A stretch of DNA of 64,000 bases from Bog-793 sp963761425 (GTDB taxonomy: Bacteria; Actinomycetota; Acidimicrobiia; Acidimicrobiales; Bog-793). The notes beneath the pieces were generated by a model. The model did no database searches, had not been told where the DNA came from, and was given only the letters and a program-made list of their open reading frames with translations. The stretch is taken from positions 62,001-126,000 of the forward strand of contig CAVXGQ010000004.1 in the NCBI GenBank assembly GCA_963761425.1. Direction: 5' to 3'. Made by a program: the position numbers and the translations under genes. Positions 7,902 to 16,867 of the stretch are shown here, piece by piece (within the stretch, counting starts at the first letter, position 1; each line of letters begins with the position of its first letter).

Positions 7902-8743
7902 CGCCGGTTCGGGCGGGGTCGGGATGGCCTCGGGTCCAACACTGATGACCGGCCCCTGGGGCGCCGGGGGCGCGGCCCCGGTCCGGTCGGAAGATGACCG
8001 AGGTAGGCGCGGCGGACACCGGGGTCCTTGAGCACCGCGTCGATGGTTCCGTCGGCGATCAGACGACCGAAGTCGAGGACGATAAGTCTCTGGGTGGCGG
8101 CGGCAACCATCTCGAGGTCGTGCTCAACGAGCAGCACGGCGGCGCCGCGCTCTTCGCGGATCCTCCTCAGTATCGAGACCAGCTCCACCCGCTCGGCCCG
8201 GTCGAGACCCGACGAGGGTTCGTCGAGCATCAACAGCCGTGGCTCGCCCACCAGCGCGCGGGCGAGCTCGACGAGACGCCCGTGGCCAAGACTGAGCGCC
8301 TCGACCGGAACGTCAGCTTCGTCGGCAAGACCGACGAGCTCCAACAGGTCGTCCGTGGCGTGCCGTTCCTCGGCGCTGGGGCGACCCACGCCCAGTAGGT
8401 CTTTCCAAATCCTCCCGCCCCCGCCGCGCACTTGCTCGGTGACCAGCACGTGCTCGCGCGGGGTCATGCCCGCGAACAGCTCTAGACGCTGGAAGGTGCG
8501 TCCAATCCCGAGCCTCACGCGCTGGAAGGTCGGCAGGTGGTCGAGGGAAACCCCGTCGAAGGCGACCGTCCCCGAGTCGGGGTGCTCCAGGCCGAGCAGG
8601 CAGTTGAACAGGGTGGTCTTGCCCGCCCCGTTCGGTCCGACGAGTCCGACGGACTCCCCCGCGTCGATCGAGACCGAGAGCCGGCTCAACGCGACGATCC
8701 CGCCGAAGCTCTTCGAAATGTCCCGAGCGACGAGCAGCGCCAC
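7670..8743 (-). CDS. livG: Branched-chain amino acid ABC transporter, ATPase LivG (read-through C-terminus)
   Basis: The second ATPase of the Liv transporter. Walker A is GPNGAGKTT near residue 37, the signature is the LivG variant LSLGHGRLVELARAL, and Walker B is LLMLDEPSSGLD. The switch His lies in LLVEHDLEMV. The family normally ends shortly after the conserved AYLG, here near 7990. This frame instead runs about 100 residues further, overlapping livF by 232 bases in another frame with Arg/Pro/Ser-rich content typical of non-coding translation. The real protein is probably about 250 aa, or the domain continues into livF through a frameshift. It starts with GTG at 8743, two bases after the permease stop. 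Confidence 0.85.
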   Translation of the reverse strand: MALLVARDISKSFGGIVALSRLSVSIDAGESVGLVGPNGAGKTTLFNCLLGLEHPDSGTVAFDGVSLDHLPTFQRVRLGIGRTFQRLELFAGMTPREHVLVTEQVRGGGGRIWKDLLGVGRPSAEERHATDDLLELVGLADEADVPVEALSLGHGRLVELARALVGEPRLLMLDEPSSGLDRAERVELVSILRRIREERGAAVLLVEHDLEMVAAATQRLIVLDFGRLIADGTIDAVLKDPGVRRAYLGHLPTGPGPRPRRPRGRSSVLDPRPSRPRPNRRWPIRFLSCTTSTSPTAPTGLCSASRFRSPSARRSPSSVRTGPASRRLPAWCRVSCVRPAAGSSSTAATSRGGRRGG

Positions 8744-8745
8744 CG

Positions 8746-10726
8746 TCAGCGACCCCCCGGGCCCGACCCGACGGTCAGCTCCGCCGCCGGTTGGTCGTTG
8801 CGGGTGAGGAAGTGGGCGAATTGCTCGGCCCGGTCGAGCACCAAGCGGCGCAGGAACTCGACCGCTCCCTCCGGGTGGCGCACGTAGGTGACCGCGGCGA
8901 GCCCGAAGATCAGTGCGACAAGCGAGCCGAACCGGCCCGGCAAGGTGTTGATCAGCTGCTGGAGCACGGTGTAGGCCAGGCCGGCTTCGATGGCCCCGGC
9001 GACGGAGTAGACCCCGACGGTCGCCACGACGATGACGAAGATGAGCGAGAACTCGTAGTTGAAGTCAGCCGGGGAAACGGTCTGCTCGAGCGACGCGTAG
9101 AGCGCGCCACCGACCCCGGCGAGCGCCGCCGAGAGCATGAAGGCGATCACCCGCAGCCGCCGGACGTTGATGCCGACCGATTCCGCCCCCACCTCGGACG
9201 CTCGCAGCGCGCCGAGCTCCCCGCCGACCGACCCGTGTTGCAGCAGCCACACGATGCCGGCGGCGAGGGCGAGCACCACCAGAGCGAGCCAGAAGTACGC
9301 CCCGCTCCCCGCGAAGCTCAGGTTCCCGATCGTCGGCCGCGGGATGCTGAGGCCCGTCGCGCCGTTGCCGGACCACGAGTACTGGAAGAGCACGTTGTCT
9401 CCGAGGAGCGCGAAGGACAGCGTGAGCAGCGCCAGCGCGATCCCGCCCAGCCGGAGGCTCGGGATAGCCACTACCAGCCCTACCAGCCCGGCGAGCGCAC
9501 CGCCGGCGAGGATGCCCACCAACAGGGCCGTTCCGAAGTGGGTGGCGAGCTGTCCCGCGGTGAAGGCGCCGACCGCGGCGAACGAGGCCTGGCACAACGA
9601 GATTTGGCCGCTCATCCCGGTGAGCAGCGTGATGGAGAGGAGGATGATGGAGAAAACGAGCCCCTGGGTGAGGGCGAACTCCCAGTTCCCCGGCACCAAC
9701 ACGAGGGTGAAGACGATGAAAACCGCCACCAGCAGCGCGATGAAGGCCCGAGAGCCCAGCGCGACCTCGGTCATTCGGACCGGTGGCTTCAAGGACGCGG
9801 GAGGCGGGTCGCACGCCGAGAGCGGATCTCCCAAGGGCCCGGCGGGACGGAACGACCGGCGGGCGACGAGCAGGACTGCCAGCACGACGAACGGGAAGGC
9901 CGGCCGGAGGCCCGACGACAGCACGGTGCCCGACGGGAGGTAGCCGCCGATAACCTCCTGGACCACCCCGAGCCCGATACCACCAACCAGGGTCAACGGC
10001 AGGCTGGCGAACCCGCCCACGGCCGCAGCCGCGATGGCCGCCACCAGCAGCGCGGTGAAGTACGAGGGGTCGAGGATGGCGTAGATCGGCGCCAGCAGCA
10101 CGCCGGCGAGCCCGGCGAGCAAGCTCGAAAGCATCCAGGCCAAGGTGCCGACCTGGTCGGCCCGGATGCCGGCCAGCTCGGTCATCCGCGGGCTCTCGAC
10201 GACGGCCCGCATCCGCAGCCCCAATCCGCTCGAGCGGAACATCAGCCCGAGCGCGACGACGACCACGACGGTGACGCCGGTCGTGAGCAGCTCCTCGCCC
10301 GTCAGCGCCACACTGCCGATCCGGAAATAGACCTGGTCCGGGTTGAGGGCGATCGCCGGCGGGGCCAGCCGCTGACTCGTCCCGAAGATCATCTGCGTCA
10401 CGCTCGGGATCGCGACCAGGAGCCCCAGCGCCGGGACGAGCCGGACCAGCGCCGGCGCGGTTCGCCGCGTACTGGAAAAGCAGTCGGTCGAGGAGGTACC
10501 CGATGGCCGGGCCGAGCAGGACCACGGCAACCACGAATGCCGCCCACTTCGACCAGCCGTCCTCGACGGCGACGTAGAACACGATCGCCGAGACGTAGGC
10601 CTGGGCACCGAACGCCAGGTTGAACACGCCCGATGCCCGGTAGGTGAGGACCAGACCGGCGGCCATCAAGGCGTAGGCGCACCCGTAGGGAACGCCGGGG
10701 AGCGCGTAGGAGAGGAACTCGCTCAA
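8746..10726 (-). pseudogene. livH-livM: Fused branched-chain amino acid permease LivH-LivM, frameshifted
   Basis: The membrane part of the Liv transporter, encoded as one LivH-LivM fusion of about 660 aa with a Pro-rich linker near GPLGDPLSACDPPPASLKPP. The N-terminal frame begins at a TTG at 10726 (MSEFLSYALPGVPYGCAYAL) and runs correctly to LLFQYAANR. Homology then continues in another frame at APALVRLVPALGLLVAIPSV. The switch is near 10455, in the GC-only stretch around cgcgccggcg, and looks like one extra base. The downstream frame runs intact to 8746. Either the gene is inactive or this is a sequence error; the intact neighbours favour error. Multiple hydrophobic segments lie on both sides of the linker. 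Confidence 0.82.
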
Positions 10727-10747
10727 CTGAGGTGGTGTCCTAGACCG

Positions 10748-12091
10748 CTAGCCACCCCCGCCGCCCGGAACCGTCAGGGGTGGGACACCCGGTGGCAGGG
10801 GGACGACCCGGTGGATCGGCCCGTGGGTGGGGTTCGGCACCGGGAAGCAGCTGAACACGCTCGGGGGCGTCCCGTCGACGGGAACGAACCGGTGTCCTCG
10901 GACTTGGACGAAGACGCTGCAGTTGTAGATCGTGCTGACGCCGGTGTGGTCGGTGCGCCAGTCGATCGGCGAGACGAGGCCATGCGCCGTGTACAAGGTC
11001 AACTTGTTGATCGCCGCGACCAGGCGGGTGCGCGTGACGTCACGACCGATAGCGCGCAGCCCCGTCACCAGAAGGTCGGCGCTCGTCCATCCGGCGAGCG
11101 CCGCCTCCGAGGGGGGGTTGCCCGGCGCATACCGCTTCAGAGCAGCTTCGAAGCGGTCCATGCTCGGATACCGCCCCGGATCGAGCTGGGTGACCTCGAA
11201 CGGCACGTGCGGCAGCATGAAATAGACGCCCTGCATGGCCGAGGCATAGGTCTGCAGCGCCGATTGGTCGTAGCCGTCGAACCAGTACTGGATCACTCCA
11301 GTCATCCCGTCCTGCTGCATCGTGTGGGACAGCAGGATGTTCCCAGCGAGGTCGAGGCACGACGTGACCATGTCGACCCCGGCGGCCTTCATCCGGGTGA
11401 CGTCGGCGCTGAGGTCGAACGCCGGCACCGGCACCGCCAGGTCCTCGAAGACGATCCGGATGTCGTACCGCCGGAAGGCGTTGGCGACCCCTTGGCAGCC
11501 CTGGATCGACTGGCTGATGTTGTAAGCGATGAGTGCTGCGGCACGCACGTGGTGCTGTTGGGCGAGATAGGCCGCCTGGAGTTGGGGTGAGGTGAACGCC
11601 GTGTAGGACCCGGTGTTACCGAACATGCTCGGACCCGCCCAGTCGGCGTTGGGATTGACGTTGAGCCCGAACGTCGGGACGTCGTGCTCGGAAAGGAATG
11701 GGCCACCCGAGAACGACGGAGTCGCGACCGGGACGACGGCGAAGACGTGGTCCTGCTCGATGAGCGTGCGGGCTTGGCTCGCGTCCATCGAGGGGTCCGA
11801 CTGATCATCGAGCTTGTAGGCCAGGTCGATCCTCCGGCCGTTGACGCCTCCCTGGGCGTTGACCCAGTCGAAGTAGGCCTGAGCCCCGGCGATCGCCGGA
11901 GCGAAGTCCGCGGGAAGGGGCCCGGTGATCGAGGCAAGCCCGCCGACGACGATCCGGTTCGGGTAGACGCCCTGGGTGTTCCCGGCGCGTGAAAGGCTCG
12001 TCGGGGCATTCCCGCACGCCGCTAGGACGGTCCCAGCGAAGATGAGCGCCGCGCAAGCGGCGATACCGGTCCGCCTTCTCACGACACGCAT
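10748..12091 (-). CDS. Branched-chain amino acid ABC transporter, substrate-binding lipoprotein
   Basis: A periplasmic-binding-protein type I family protein (Leu/Ile/Val-binding, 447 aa) and the first gene of the liv operon. Residues 1-26 are a lipoprotein signal, with Arg residues, a hydrophobic core and a lipobox ending VLAAC, so Cys26 should be lipidated and the protein anchored outside the membrane. The mature part has the family features VVGGLASITGPLPADFAPAI and AYFDWVNAQGGVNGRR. The C-terminus carries a Pro/Gly-rich tail (PLPPGVPPLTVPGGGGG) that is not part of the fold. A good ribosome binding site (AAGGAG) precedes the ATG. The true ligand could also be an amide, urea or aromatic compound, since this family is broad. 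Confidence 0.9.
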   Translation of the reverse strand: MRVVRRRTGIAACAALIFAGTVLAACGNAPTSLSRAGNTQGVYPNRIVVGGLASITGPLPADFAPAIAGAQAYFDWVNAQGGVNGRRIDLAYKLDDQSDPSMDASQARTLIEQDHVFAVVPVATPSFSGGPFLSEHDVPTFGLNVNPNADWAGPSMFGNTGSYTAFTSPQLQAAYLAQQHHVRAAALIAYNISQSIQGCQGVANAFRRYDIRIVFEDLAVPVPAFDLSADVTRMKAAGVDMVTSCLDLAGNILLSHTMQQDGMTGVIQYWFDGYDQSALQTYASAMQGVYFMLPHVPFEVTQLDPGRYPSMDRFEAALKRYAPGNPPSEAALAGWTSADLLVTGLRAIGRDVTRTRLVAAINKLTLYTAHGLVSPIDWRTDHTGVSTIYNCSVFVQVRGHRFVPVDGTPPSVFSCFPVPNPTHGPIHRVVPLPPGVPPLTVPGGGGG

Positions 12092-12703
12092 CGGCTGCGC
12101 TCCTTGGACGCCGAAACGCTCTCTTGCCTCGTGACCTTATCCAAAGAACCGTGGACACGAGGGCGAAGACGAAGGGAAGTCCCAGGTCCGTTGCCCGTCG
12201 GCCACCACCCCAGCCGCCCTGGCGGGAGCCCGCGGGGGCCGACCGAGACGCCTGGCGCCGGATGCCGCTCGGCGAAGGGTATCGGAGCCCAGGTCCTCCT
12301 GTGTCGCACGTGCCGCGACCGTAGCCATCCTCCTCACAGCCCGACCACGGCTGCCTCTCCGGGCCGCCGGCGGGCGAAGGTCCCCCGCCAATCGCTAAGC
12401 CACGTCAGCTGCCCGGGGCGGCCGCGGGATGGGCCCCGAGAGAGTGCGAGAAGAGAGTCGGCCACCGGCACTCCCGCCGAGGCCTCCGTGACCCGAGCGA
12501 ATGCCTTCAACAAGACAGATGAGCGCCGCCGCCCCGGAGCGGCAAGTTCGCATGGTCGCGGTCCCCGGCAACCGGCCGGGCACCGACCCGACGGTGACCG
12601 AGCGCGCCATGGCCCGCCGCACCGATCGCCGGTTGGACCCAGAGCACCGCTTCTCCGATCAGCATGGCGGCCGTCATCGGCCGAAGGCCCATCGCGACCC
12701 CCT
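12092..12703. other. Intergenic region upstream of the liv operon
   Basis: About 610 bases between the binding-protein start and the end of the deacetylase gene. The long plus-strand frame running through it is a shadow that continues antisense into the deacetylase. No tRNA, repeat or convincing small gene was found. The liv promoter should lie near 12092-12200, but no consensus pair is clear. Confidence 0.45.
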
Positions 12704-13744
12704 TTAGAACAGATCATCCAAATCGCGGTCTCCGAGTTCGAGCTGCCTTTCCCGCATTGCCCGGGCCCGCCGCACCGCTTCGGTTCCGGGCCCGCCGGAC
12801 GAGGGGGCTTCGGCCGGGAAGGCCACCCCGAGTACTGCCGCGAGGCTCGCGCCCACGGAGAGCCGCAACGCTTCGAGGTCGTAGCCGCCCTCGAGCACGA
12901 GCACGAGTCGGCCAGCCCGGGGGGCGAGGTCGCGCGTGCGTCTGGCGAAGTCGGCGAAGTCGCCCGAGGTGAGCGCGAGATCGGCGAGTGGATCGGCCCG
13001 ATGCCCGTCGAACCCCGCCGAGACGAGAACCCACGTGGGCGAGAAGGCCTCCACGGCCGGGGTGATGACCTCGCTGAACGCCTGCAGGACCACGTCCCCC
13101 GTCGCCCCTGCCGGCAGGGGCACGTTGAGGTTCTGGCCGCGTGCGTTGGGCCCGCCGACCTCGTCGGCTCGGCCGGTTCCGGGAAACAGGGGCCACTGGT
13201 GGGTCGAGACGTAGAGCACCCGCGGATCATCCCAGAAGGTCGCCTGGGTCCCGTTCCCATGGTGCACGTCCCAGTCAAGGATGAGAACACGCTCTCCCCG
13301 GTCGGCGAGTTGGGCGGCGGCGACGGCGACGTTGTTCAGGAGGCAGAAGCCCATCGCCCGGTCCACCAGGGCGTGATGGCCGGGGGGACGCGCGGCGACG
13401 AAGGCGGCCTCACCCATCCCGTCTCCGAGCGCGTCGACCGCGGCAAGCACACCGCCCGCGGCGAGCAACGCGGTGTCCCAGGATCCGGGGCTCACGAACG
13501 TGTCGGGGTCGAGAGCGCCCCCACCGTCCTCGCAAAACTTCCGCAGTCGGTTCAGGTACGACGGGTCGTGGACCCGAACCAGTTCGGCCTCCGTCGCCCG
13601 GCGCGCTTCTAACAAGACGACGGCTTCCGACAGTCCCGCGAGGGTGATCCCCGCCAGCGCCGCCTCCACGCGGCCCGGGCGCTCCGGGTGCCCGTAGCTC
13701 ACCTCGTGCCGATCAAGCGCGGGAGAACCCGCCACGACAAGCAC
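12704..13744 (-). CDS. Histone deacetylase-like amidohydrolase (AcuC/HDAC superfamily)
   Basis: A zinc amidohydrolase (346 aa) of the arginase-deacetylase fold that removes acetyl groups from lysines of proteins or from polyamines. The active site is complete: paired His in RPPGHHALVDRAMGF, the Zn ligands Asp and His in LDWDVHHGNGTQATF, the later Asp in VSAGFDGHRADPLA, and the catalytic Tyr in LEGGYDLEAL. The N-terminal HPERPGR motif is also present. It starts with GTG at 13744. Bacterial members include AcuC (acetyl-CoA synthetase deacetylation) and acetylpolyamine hydrolases; the substrate here cannot be decided. It stands alone, with the satP acetate transporter 8 kb away. Confidence 0.88.
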   Translation of the reverse strand: MLVVAGSPALDRHEVSYGHPERPGRVEAALAGITLAGLSEAVVLLEARRATEAELVRVHDPSYLNRLRKFCEDGGGALDPDTFVSPGSWDTALLAAGGVLAAVDALGDGMGEAAFVAARPPGHHALVDRAMGFCLLNNVAVAAAQLADRGERVLILDWDVHHGNGTQATFWDDPRVLYVSTHQWPLFPGTGRADEVGGPNARGQNLNVPLPAGATGDVVLQAFSEVITPAVEAFSPTWVLVSAGFDGHRADPLADLALTSGDFADFARRTRDLAPRAGRLVLVLEGGYDLEALRLSVGASLAAVLGVAFPAEAPSSGGPGTEAVRRARAMRERQLELGDRDLDDLF

Positions 13745-13947
13745 CGTTCAACTGTAGGCGCGACCGTTCTTGGACCCGACGGGCTCCCGTCCCCAGGTCG
13801 CTGGCTTCCGGTCACCGACCACCTCGGCGGGACGAGCCAGTGACGACCGGGTGAGCCGGATCTCCTGACCGGTGCGGACCGGGAACCTCCGCCCAGGCCG
13901 TTCGCCCTCCATCTGGCGCGGTGCCCGTGCCGCTAGCTGACCTCTGT

Positions 13948-15150
13948 TCAGAGCTCGAGGGCCGCCGCCAGCTCGGGACGGTGACGCAGCATCAGCTCGA
14001 AGCCGAGCGGTCCGAGCAATCGGTTCGCCGCCGTGTTCGATGGCTTTGCCCCCAAGAGCGATCGACCCAGTTCCTCCGCGACTTCATCGACGTCGCTCTG
14101 TCTGGCGCGACGTAGCGGCTCGCCATTCAGTTGCCGATCGCGCAGCCGGCCGAGCCGTTCCAGTACCTGCCGTCGGTTACCACCCCGATCCGCGGCATCG
14201 TGGAAGTGCTTGTAGCGGGATGCGACGAGGGCCGCGACGATCTGCTCGTGCTGCTCTGGACCGAGCAGCAGGGCGGAAAGGTCGAGGATCGAGGACGCCG
14301 CGTCCGACCGGTCACGGTCACTTCCCCCGACCGCTTCCAGCAGAATCCTCGACAACCGGTTCGGCTCGGGGTAGATGAGGTCGACCCAGAACCACAGCGT
14401 CGGTCTTCGTCGTAACGCGCTGTGCAGTACCAGGTCCCCGGCGGATCTCTCCAGGGCCAGCGTCTTGCGCGCGAGGAACAGAACGAGGAGATCTTGGCGA
14501 CTGAGCAGCTTCGACGGATCGGCGGCCCAGCTCCTTACCGACCGGTCGAGCATCACCCGTGGCTCCGAGCTCGTCTCGCCCGACTCGCTCACCACCTGGA
14601 TCGAGGCGTGGTCAGGCAGCGACGCGGCCACCGTGAGGATCTGTCGCATGCGCTCTCGCTCCGCCCGAACGGCAGCGTCGACCCACCCGCGGTGATCAGC
14701 ACGCGTGGCGAGCTCGGCCTTCACCCCGTGTCGACTCACGACCGTGTGTCGCCGGAAGACCACGACGTTTTCCTTCTCGGCCAGATACTGGCCGTCTTTC
14801 GAGAAAACGAGCGGCGGCATCTCGTGCGGACTGACCGTGATCAGCACCACCCGATGACCGGGGCTGTCCACGCCCTCCAAGTTGATCGAGACTTCGACGT
14901 GGTCCGGGGCAATGTAGCTGTCCACCAGATCCGTCAGCGCCGCCGCCTCAAAGAACGCTTGGTTCTGGTCGGCGACCAGCGCTTGACCGGCACCGTGCTC
15001 TTTGACGGGCAGGCGAATCTCGCCTCCCCCGCTGTTCGCAAGGGCGACAACCTCTTTGATCAAGCCAAGCCGGCCGGCGGCACTTCCTGCATCGAAGCGG
15101 GACCTCGGGTCGACGGCCCGAGCCTCCCGCTCGACCTCGTCCATCATCAC
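13948..15150 (-). CDS. AlbA_2 (Schlafen-like) domain protein paired with DNA methyltransferase
   Basis: A 400-residue protein whose N-terminal third resembles the AlbA_2/Schlafen-type nucleic-acid-binding domain. The main hint is IKEVVALANSGGGEIRLPV at about residues 30-48, followed by DLVDSYIAPDHVEV, VVLITVSPHEMPPLVF, and VVFRRHTVVSRHG near residue 133. The rest (150-400) is alpha-helical in look and charged, and was not recognised; no clear nuclease motif (PD-D/ExK, HNH, PLD) was seen. The GTG start lies three bases after the methyltransferase stop, so the two genes are surely co-expressed. The role could be a restriction or defence effector, or a transcriptional regulator. This is inferred from context only. 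Confidence 0.65.
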   Translation of the reverse strand: MMMDEVEREARAVDPRSRFDAGSAAGRLGLIKEVVALANSGGGEIRLPVKEHGAGQALVADQNQAFFEAAALTDLVDSYIAPDHVEVSINLEGVDSPGHRVVLITVSPHEMPPLVFSKDGQYLAEKENVVVFRRHTVVSRHGVKAELATRADHRGWVDAAVRAERERMRQILTVAASLPDHASIQVVSESGETSSEPRVMLDRSVRSWAADPSKLLSRQDLLVLFLARKTLALERSAGDLVLHSALRRRPTLWFWVDLIYPEPNRLSRILLEAVGGSDRDRSDAASSILDLSALLLGPEQHEQIVAALVASRYKHFHDAADRGGNRRQVLERLGRLRDRQLNGEPLRRARQSDVDEVAEELGRSLLGAKPSNTAANRLLGPLGFELMLRHRPELAAALEL

Positions 15151-15153
15151 CCC

Positions 15154-16071
15154 CTAAGCGGCATCTTCCTCGTGGGCTTCTCGTGCGCTCATAACCCTAC
15201 GCTCAGCCAGTCCGACGTAGTCGGGGTCGGTCTCGTACCCGACGTAGTGGCGATGAGTCGCGATGGCGGCGACTGCGGTGGTGCCCGAGCCGATGAACGG
15301 GTCCAAGACGACGTCACCTTTGTAGGTGTAAAGCTCGATCAGGCGACGGGGTAGTTCCACCGGGAAAGGTGCGGGGTGGCCTACCCGGGTCGCGGACTCG
15401 GGCGGGATGTGCCAGATGTCGAGCGTCCAGGACATGAAGTCTTCCTTGGCGATGGTGGCCTCGTAAGGAAGCCCCTGCGCCTTACGGCGTCTGGGGTCGA
15501 GCGCCCTGTCGAAACGCCCTTTGCTCGCCACGATCACGCGTTCGGTGACGTCGCGGAGCACGGGGTTAGAGGGCTTCATGAACGAGCCCCATGCACAGCT
15601 ACCGTTTGCTCCAAGGGCCTTCTGCCAGATGATTTCGCCACGAAGAAGAAAGCCGAGATCATCTTGCAAGATGCGCGTCACGTCGCCCGAGAGCGAGCGG
15701 TAGGGCTTGCGTCCCAGGTTGGCTACGTTGATGGCGATCCGGCCGCCGGGTTCGAGAACCCGCAAGCACTCGGCGAACACCTCCGCGAGCTGTTTGAGGT
15801 ACTCCACGTAGGTCGCGGGAATGTGCCCACGTCCCATCTCCTCCTCGTACTGCTTGCCGGAGAAGTAGGGAGGCGAGGAACACACCAGCGCTATCGACTT
15901 CGCTGGCACGCTGGCCATGTCCCGGGAATCGCCGAGGATGATCGAGTCTTTCAGTGTGCAGGCACGGACCTCGTCGTCGTCGGACATCACCGGGGCGACG
16001 AATCTCCCATAGAACGGGCTTGAGTCATGGTTCTCGCGCCGCGATGCGCCAAAGTTCGACGTCTCCGTCAC
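15154..16071 (-). CDS. Site-specific DNA methyltransferase, beta class (SPPY motif)
   Basis: A SAM-dependent DNA methyltransferase of 305 aa. Catalytic motif IV is SPPY at residues 66-69 and precedes the SAM-binding motif I, DPFIGSGTT at 257-265, which is the order of the beta class. SPPY suggests N4-cytosine methylation, though some such enzymes methylate adenine. Other family stretches are EVFAECLRVLEPGGRIAINV and GEIIWQKALGANGSCAWGSF. It starts with GTG at 16071 behind a GGAG site and is the first gene of a two-gene unit with the AlbA_2 protein. Sampled lines of this gene run about 58-62 percent GC, lower than the housekeeping genes, which hints at horizontal transfer. No classical restriction endonuclease is adjacent. 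Confidence 0.9.
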   Translation of the reverse strand: MTETSNFGASRRENHDSSPFYGRFVAPVMSDDDEVRACTLKDSIILGDSRDMASVPAKSIALVCSSPPYFSGKQYEEEMGRGHIPATYVEYLKQLAEVFAECLRVLEPGGRIAINVANLGRKPYRSLSGDVTRILQDDLGFLLRGEIIWQKALGANGSCAWGSFMKPSNPVLRDVTERVIVASKGRFDRALDPRRRKAQGLPYEATIAKEDFMSWTLDIWHIPPESATRVGHPAPFPVELPRRLIELYTYKGDVVLDPFIGSGTTAVAAIATHRHYVGYETDPDYVGLAERRVMSAREAHEEDAA

Positions 16072-16271
16072 GTGATTTCTCCCATCTCCACCCGACCTAA
16101 GTATGGCTTACGATCGCTCAGAACAGGCGCCTTTCCCCAGGCCGTGATCCTGTCGTGGCGCACCCCAGCGTCTGTGAAAGCGCGCCGGTAAAGAGGAATC
16201 CCGTGACACCGCGAGAGAGTCCGCAACCGCATGACTCCTCGGTCTCGGGGGTTTCGGAGTCAGACGCCGCC

Positions 16272-16775
16272 TCATACCCCGACCGCGCCGTCGATGCTCT
16301 GACGCAGGAGGTCGGCGTGACCGTTGTGGCGTGCGTACTCCTCGATCATGTGGACGAGGATCCACCGCAGTGAGATCTCGTTGCCCCGCCAGGTCTGGCG
16401 AGCGAGCGCGTCGAGAGAGCGCACGGCGTTGACGTTCATGCGGGAAGCGACGCACTCGGATTCCCAGGCCGCAAGGCTTTCGGGCGCGTTGGCCGGCTGT
16501 GCGCCATCGAAGTCGAGGTCAGGCTCAGCGGAGGTGCAGTAGAGGGGCGGCCGGTCGGCCCCCGCCAAGCACCGCTGGAACCAGTGGCGTTCGACCTCCG
16601 CCATGTGGCGGACCAGGCCGAGCAACGACAGGGTCGAAGGTGGAACAGACCGCGTCGCGAGCTGTTCCGGGGTAAGACCCTCACACTTCATCGCCAGGGT
16701 TCCGCGCTGGAAGTCCAACCACGCCTCGAGCATCGGACGCTCATCGCCGATGAACGGTGCTTCGATTCGTTCCAC
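16272..16775 (-). CDS. DinB/DUF664 family protein
   Basis: A 167-residue member of the DinB-like four-helix bundle superfamily, DUF664 branch. Diagnostic stretches are LGLVRHMAEVERHWFQRCL (around residue 52) and SLRWILVHMIEEYARHNGHA (around residue 136), which supply the conserved His residues for a metal site. Family members include thiol-dependent transferases and hydrolases in actinobacteria that use mycothiol, but most are uncharacterised, so no reaction is assigned. The GTG start at 16775 has a good GGAGG site just before it. It is monocistronic, between the methyltransferase module and the debranching-enzyme gene. Confidence 0.8.
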   Translation of the reverse strand: MERIEAPFIGDERPMLEAWLDFQRGTLAMKCEGLTPEQLATRSVPPSTLSLLGLVRHMAEVERHWFQRCLAGADRPPLYCTSAEPDLDFDGAQPANAPESLAAWESECVASRMNVNAVRSLDALARQTWRGNEISLRWILVHMIEEYARHNGHADLLRQSIDGAVGV

Positions 16776-16867
16776 AAGGTCCTCCGATCCGGAACTCAGA
16801 CGTTGCTTGCTGCAGTATTGCCCCGCAGAAGTTCGGCCGGGTCAGAACAGATCCTCGTCGCCCGGCC

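Noticed and set aside
8791..10623. 610-codon plus-strand ORF antisense to the liv permease
   Set aside because: Composition is Arg/Glu/Gly/His-rich without motifs, while the minus strand encodes clear transporter domains.
13948..16071. Mobile element carrying the methyltransferase module
   Set aside because: No integrase, transposase, flanking direct repeats or tRNA attachment site was seen beside the pair.
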